This document shows positions 62,677 to 64,000 of a stretch of 64,000 bases of DNA, in pieces. The stretch spans positions 1 to 64,000 of the forward strand of contig SVKD01000008.1 of NCBI GenBank assembly GCA_015068645.1, in the 5' to 3' direction. Numbering within the stretch: position 1 is the first letter of the stretch; each line of letters opens with the position of its first letter. Under the pieces are notes generated by a model, which worked only from the letters and a program-made list of their open reading frames with translations, did not search any database and was not told the origin of the DNA. A program made the translations under genes and the position numbers. The DNA comes from Oscillospiraceae bacterium (GTDB taxonomy: Bacteria > Bacillota > Clostridia > UMGS1840).

Positions 62677-64000
62677 ATGGGTTTATTAAAAGCCGGATTT
62701 GGTGCGCTGGGTGGCGTTTTAGCGGATCAATGGCGTGACTATTTTTATTGTGAAAGTATGGACGCGGATACCTTAGTAGTAAAAGGCGAAAAAAGAATCG
62801 GAGGTCGTTCTTCCAATAAAAAAGGGACTGACAATATCATTTCCAACGGTTCCATCATCAATGTGAATGAAGGGCAGTGTATGATGATTGTGGAATCCGG
62901 AAAAGTGGTGGAAGTTTGTGCAGACCCCGGTGAATTTGTGTATGATAATCAGACGGAACCCAGTATTTTTTACGGAAAATTAGGAGAAAACATCAAAAAG
63001 TCTTTCGTAGAAATCGGCAAGCGTTTTGCTTTTGGCGGAGAACCCGCTAAAGACCAGAGAGTGTATTTCTTCAACACCAAAGAAATTATGGGCAATAAAT
63101 ACGGCACACCGTCTCCTATTCCGTTCAGAATTATGGACCAGGCAATCGGATTTCCGTTAGATATTAAAATCCGTTGCCACGGCGAGTATTCTTATCGGAT
63201 TACCAATCCGCTTCTGTTTTATACCAATGTGTGTGCTAATGTGGAATATCAGTATACTCGTGACGAACTTGACGGACAGTTGAAATCGGAATTACTGACC
63301 GCATTAAATCCCGCAATGTTTAAAATTTCTCAAAACAATATATATTATGCGGCAATTCCTGCTTATACCATGCAGCTGGCAGAGGAATTAAATGAGCTGT
63401 TATCTTCCAAATGGAGAGACAGACGCGGAATTGAAATTGTGGAATTTGGCGTTTCTTCCGTGAATGCAACCGAAGAAGACGAAGCAAGAATTACCGAATA
63501 TCAGCGTTCCACCGCTATGGGCAGAGATGCCAATATGCTAAGAGGTCATATGGCAGGTGCTACCGCTCAGGCTATGAACACCGCTGCAGCAAATGAAAAC
63601 GGTGCTATGGCAGGCTTCATGGGGATGGGTATGGCAGGCAATATGATGGGCGGTATGTCCAGCTTTATGCAGGGCGGAACCACTCAGGACACGATGGTGA
63701 ATCAGCCTGTTGGGGGAGCATCTCCTGCAGCTGATGGATGGAAATGTTCGTGCGGAACCGAGAATACCGGAAAATTCTGCCAGAATTGCGGTGCGGCAAA
63801 ACCAGTGGCTCAAAATGGTTGGACCTGTAGCTGCGGTGCAGTAAATCAGGGAAAATTCTGCCAGAATTGCGGTGCAAAAAAACCGGAAGGAGCACCTTTG
63901 TATCGTTGTGATAAATGCGGTTGGACTCCGGAGGATCCTATGAATCCGCCTAAGTTTTGTCCGGAATGCGGGGACGTTTTTGACGAGAACGACCGGGCAT
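62677..64000 (+). CDS. SPFH/virion-core-like protein (YdjI-like), 3' end outside window
   Basis: At least 441 residues; open to the last base, so the stop lies outside. Start ATG 62677 after AAAGGAGG. The N-terminal SPFH-like domain (MGLLKAGFGALGGVLADQWR, VNEGQCMMIVESGKV, PGEFVYDNQTEPSIFYGKLG, IKIRCHGEYSYRI) is followed by a Met/Gly/Ala-rich region and at least three short zinc ribbons (CSCG ... CQNCG twice, then CDKCG ... CPECG). The pattern equals YdjI of Bacillus subtilis. It probably forms membrane-associated assemblies with the YdjG- and YdjH-like proteins. Confidence 0.88.
   Translation, partial: MGLLKAGFGALGGVLADQWRDYFYCESMDADTLVVKGEKRIGGRSSNKKGTDNIISNGSIINVNEGQCMMIVESGKVVEVCADPGEFVYDNQTEPSIFYGKLGENIKKSFVEIGKRFAFGGEPAKDQRVYFFNTKEIMGNKYGTPSPIPFRIMDQAIGFPLDIKIRCHGEYSYRITNPLLFYTNVCANVEYQYTRDELDGQLKSELLTALNPAMFKISQNNIYYAAIPAYTMQLAEELNELLSSKWRDRRGIEIVEFGVSSVNATEEDEARITEYQRSTAMGRDANMLRGHMAGATAQAMNTAAANENGAMAGFMGMGMAGNMMGGMSSFMQGGTTQDTMVNQPVGGASPAADGWKCSCGTENTGKFCQNCGAAKPVAQNGWTCSCGAVNQGKFCQNCGAKKPEGAPLYRCDKCGWTPEDPMNPPKFCPECGDVFDENDRA

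Noticed and set aside
63538-63895. Minus-strand ORFs near the right end
   Set aside because: They are antisense to the zinc-ribbon tail of the SPFH protein, which is open to the window end.

Overview
The window reads as a chromosomal segment of a spore-forming, S-layer-bearing member of the Clostridia (Bacillota). The signs are a SpoIIID sporulation regulator, SLH-domain surface proteins, lipobox lipoproteins, strong AGGAGG ribosome sites, sigma-A promoters with 17-bp spacers, and Clostridia-type housekeeping genes (holA, comEC, mgsA, minD). The exact lineage cannot be fixed from the sequence. An uncultured, polysaccharide-degrading gut-type clostridium is the most natural reading. No phage, transposase, rRNA or CRISPR array was seen.

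Layout. 1-312: a 13-bp hairpin and a promoter driving only the 5' half of a tRNA-Pro(CGG). 313-8464, minus strand: comF, AEC transporter, holA, comEC, mgsA, minD, vanZ-like, DUF436, queT behind a preQ1-type riboswitch, and spoIIID. 8529-13460, minus strand: a YesM/YesN-type two-component system and a cytoplasmic GH123-like (DUF4091) glycosidase. 13796-51787, plus strand: a ~38-kb saccharide locus made of an LplABC-type ABC transporter, an SLH-anchored beta-helix protein, a catalytic-domain-free multi-module protein, four giant (1478-1927 aa) modular GH141-like beta-helix proteins in tandem, and two translationally coupled SLH proteins. 51847-54118, minus strand: pnuC with an unassigned structured leader, a nitroreductase and a PAP2 phosphatase. 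54255-57188, plus strand: a NifX/NifB-type protein, three related lipoproteins and a TIGR04076 protein. 57283-58338, minus strand: a membrane LuxR regulator. 58758-64000, plus strand: a YdjG/YdjH/YdjI-like envelope module (zinc ribbon, TPM, SPFH) with a lipoprotein and an LRR-SLH protein. The last gene runs off the end.

How it works together. The two-component system probably senses an extracellular saccharide. The divergent promoters of the GH123-like gene and the ABC transporter each carry two direct repeats of an AAAAGCAnATT-type element, and the inner repeat abuts the -35 box in both. This is what an AraC-family activator such as the neighbouring YesN-like protein would need. The secreted beta-helix enzymes would cut a complex glycan at the surface, SLH proteins would anchor part of the apparatus, the ABC transporter would import oligosaccharides, and the GH123-like enzyme would trim them inside.

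Most notable: the shared operator architecture at 13.56-13.82 kb; the tandem, mosaic family of giant beta-helix proteins with amplified N-terminal modules; strong unrelated hairpins at almost every junction of that array; three near-identical 75-bp palindromic repeats; structured RNAs without a recognised class (upstream of pnuC, upstream of the transporter, at 61.2-61.4 kb); and the promoter-bearing half tRNA at the window start.
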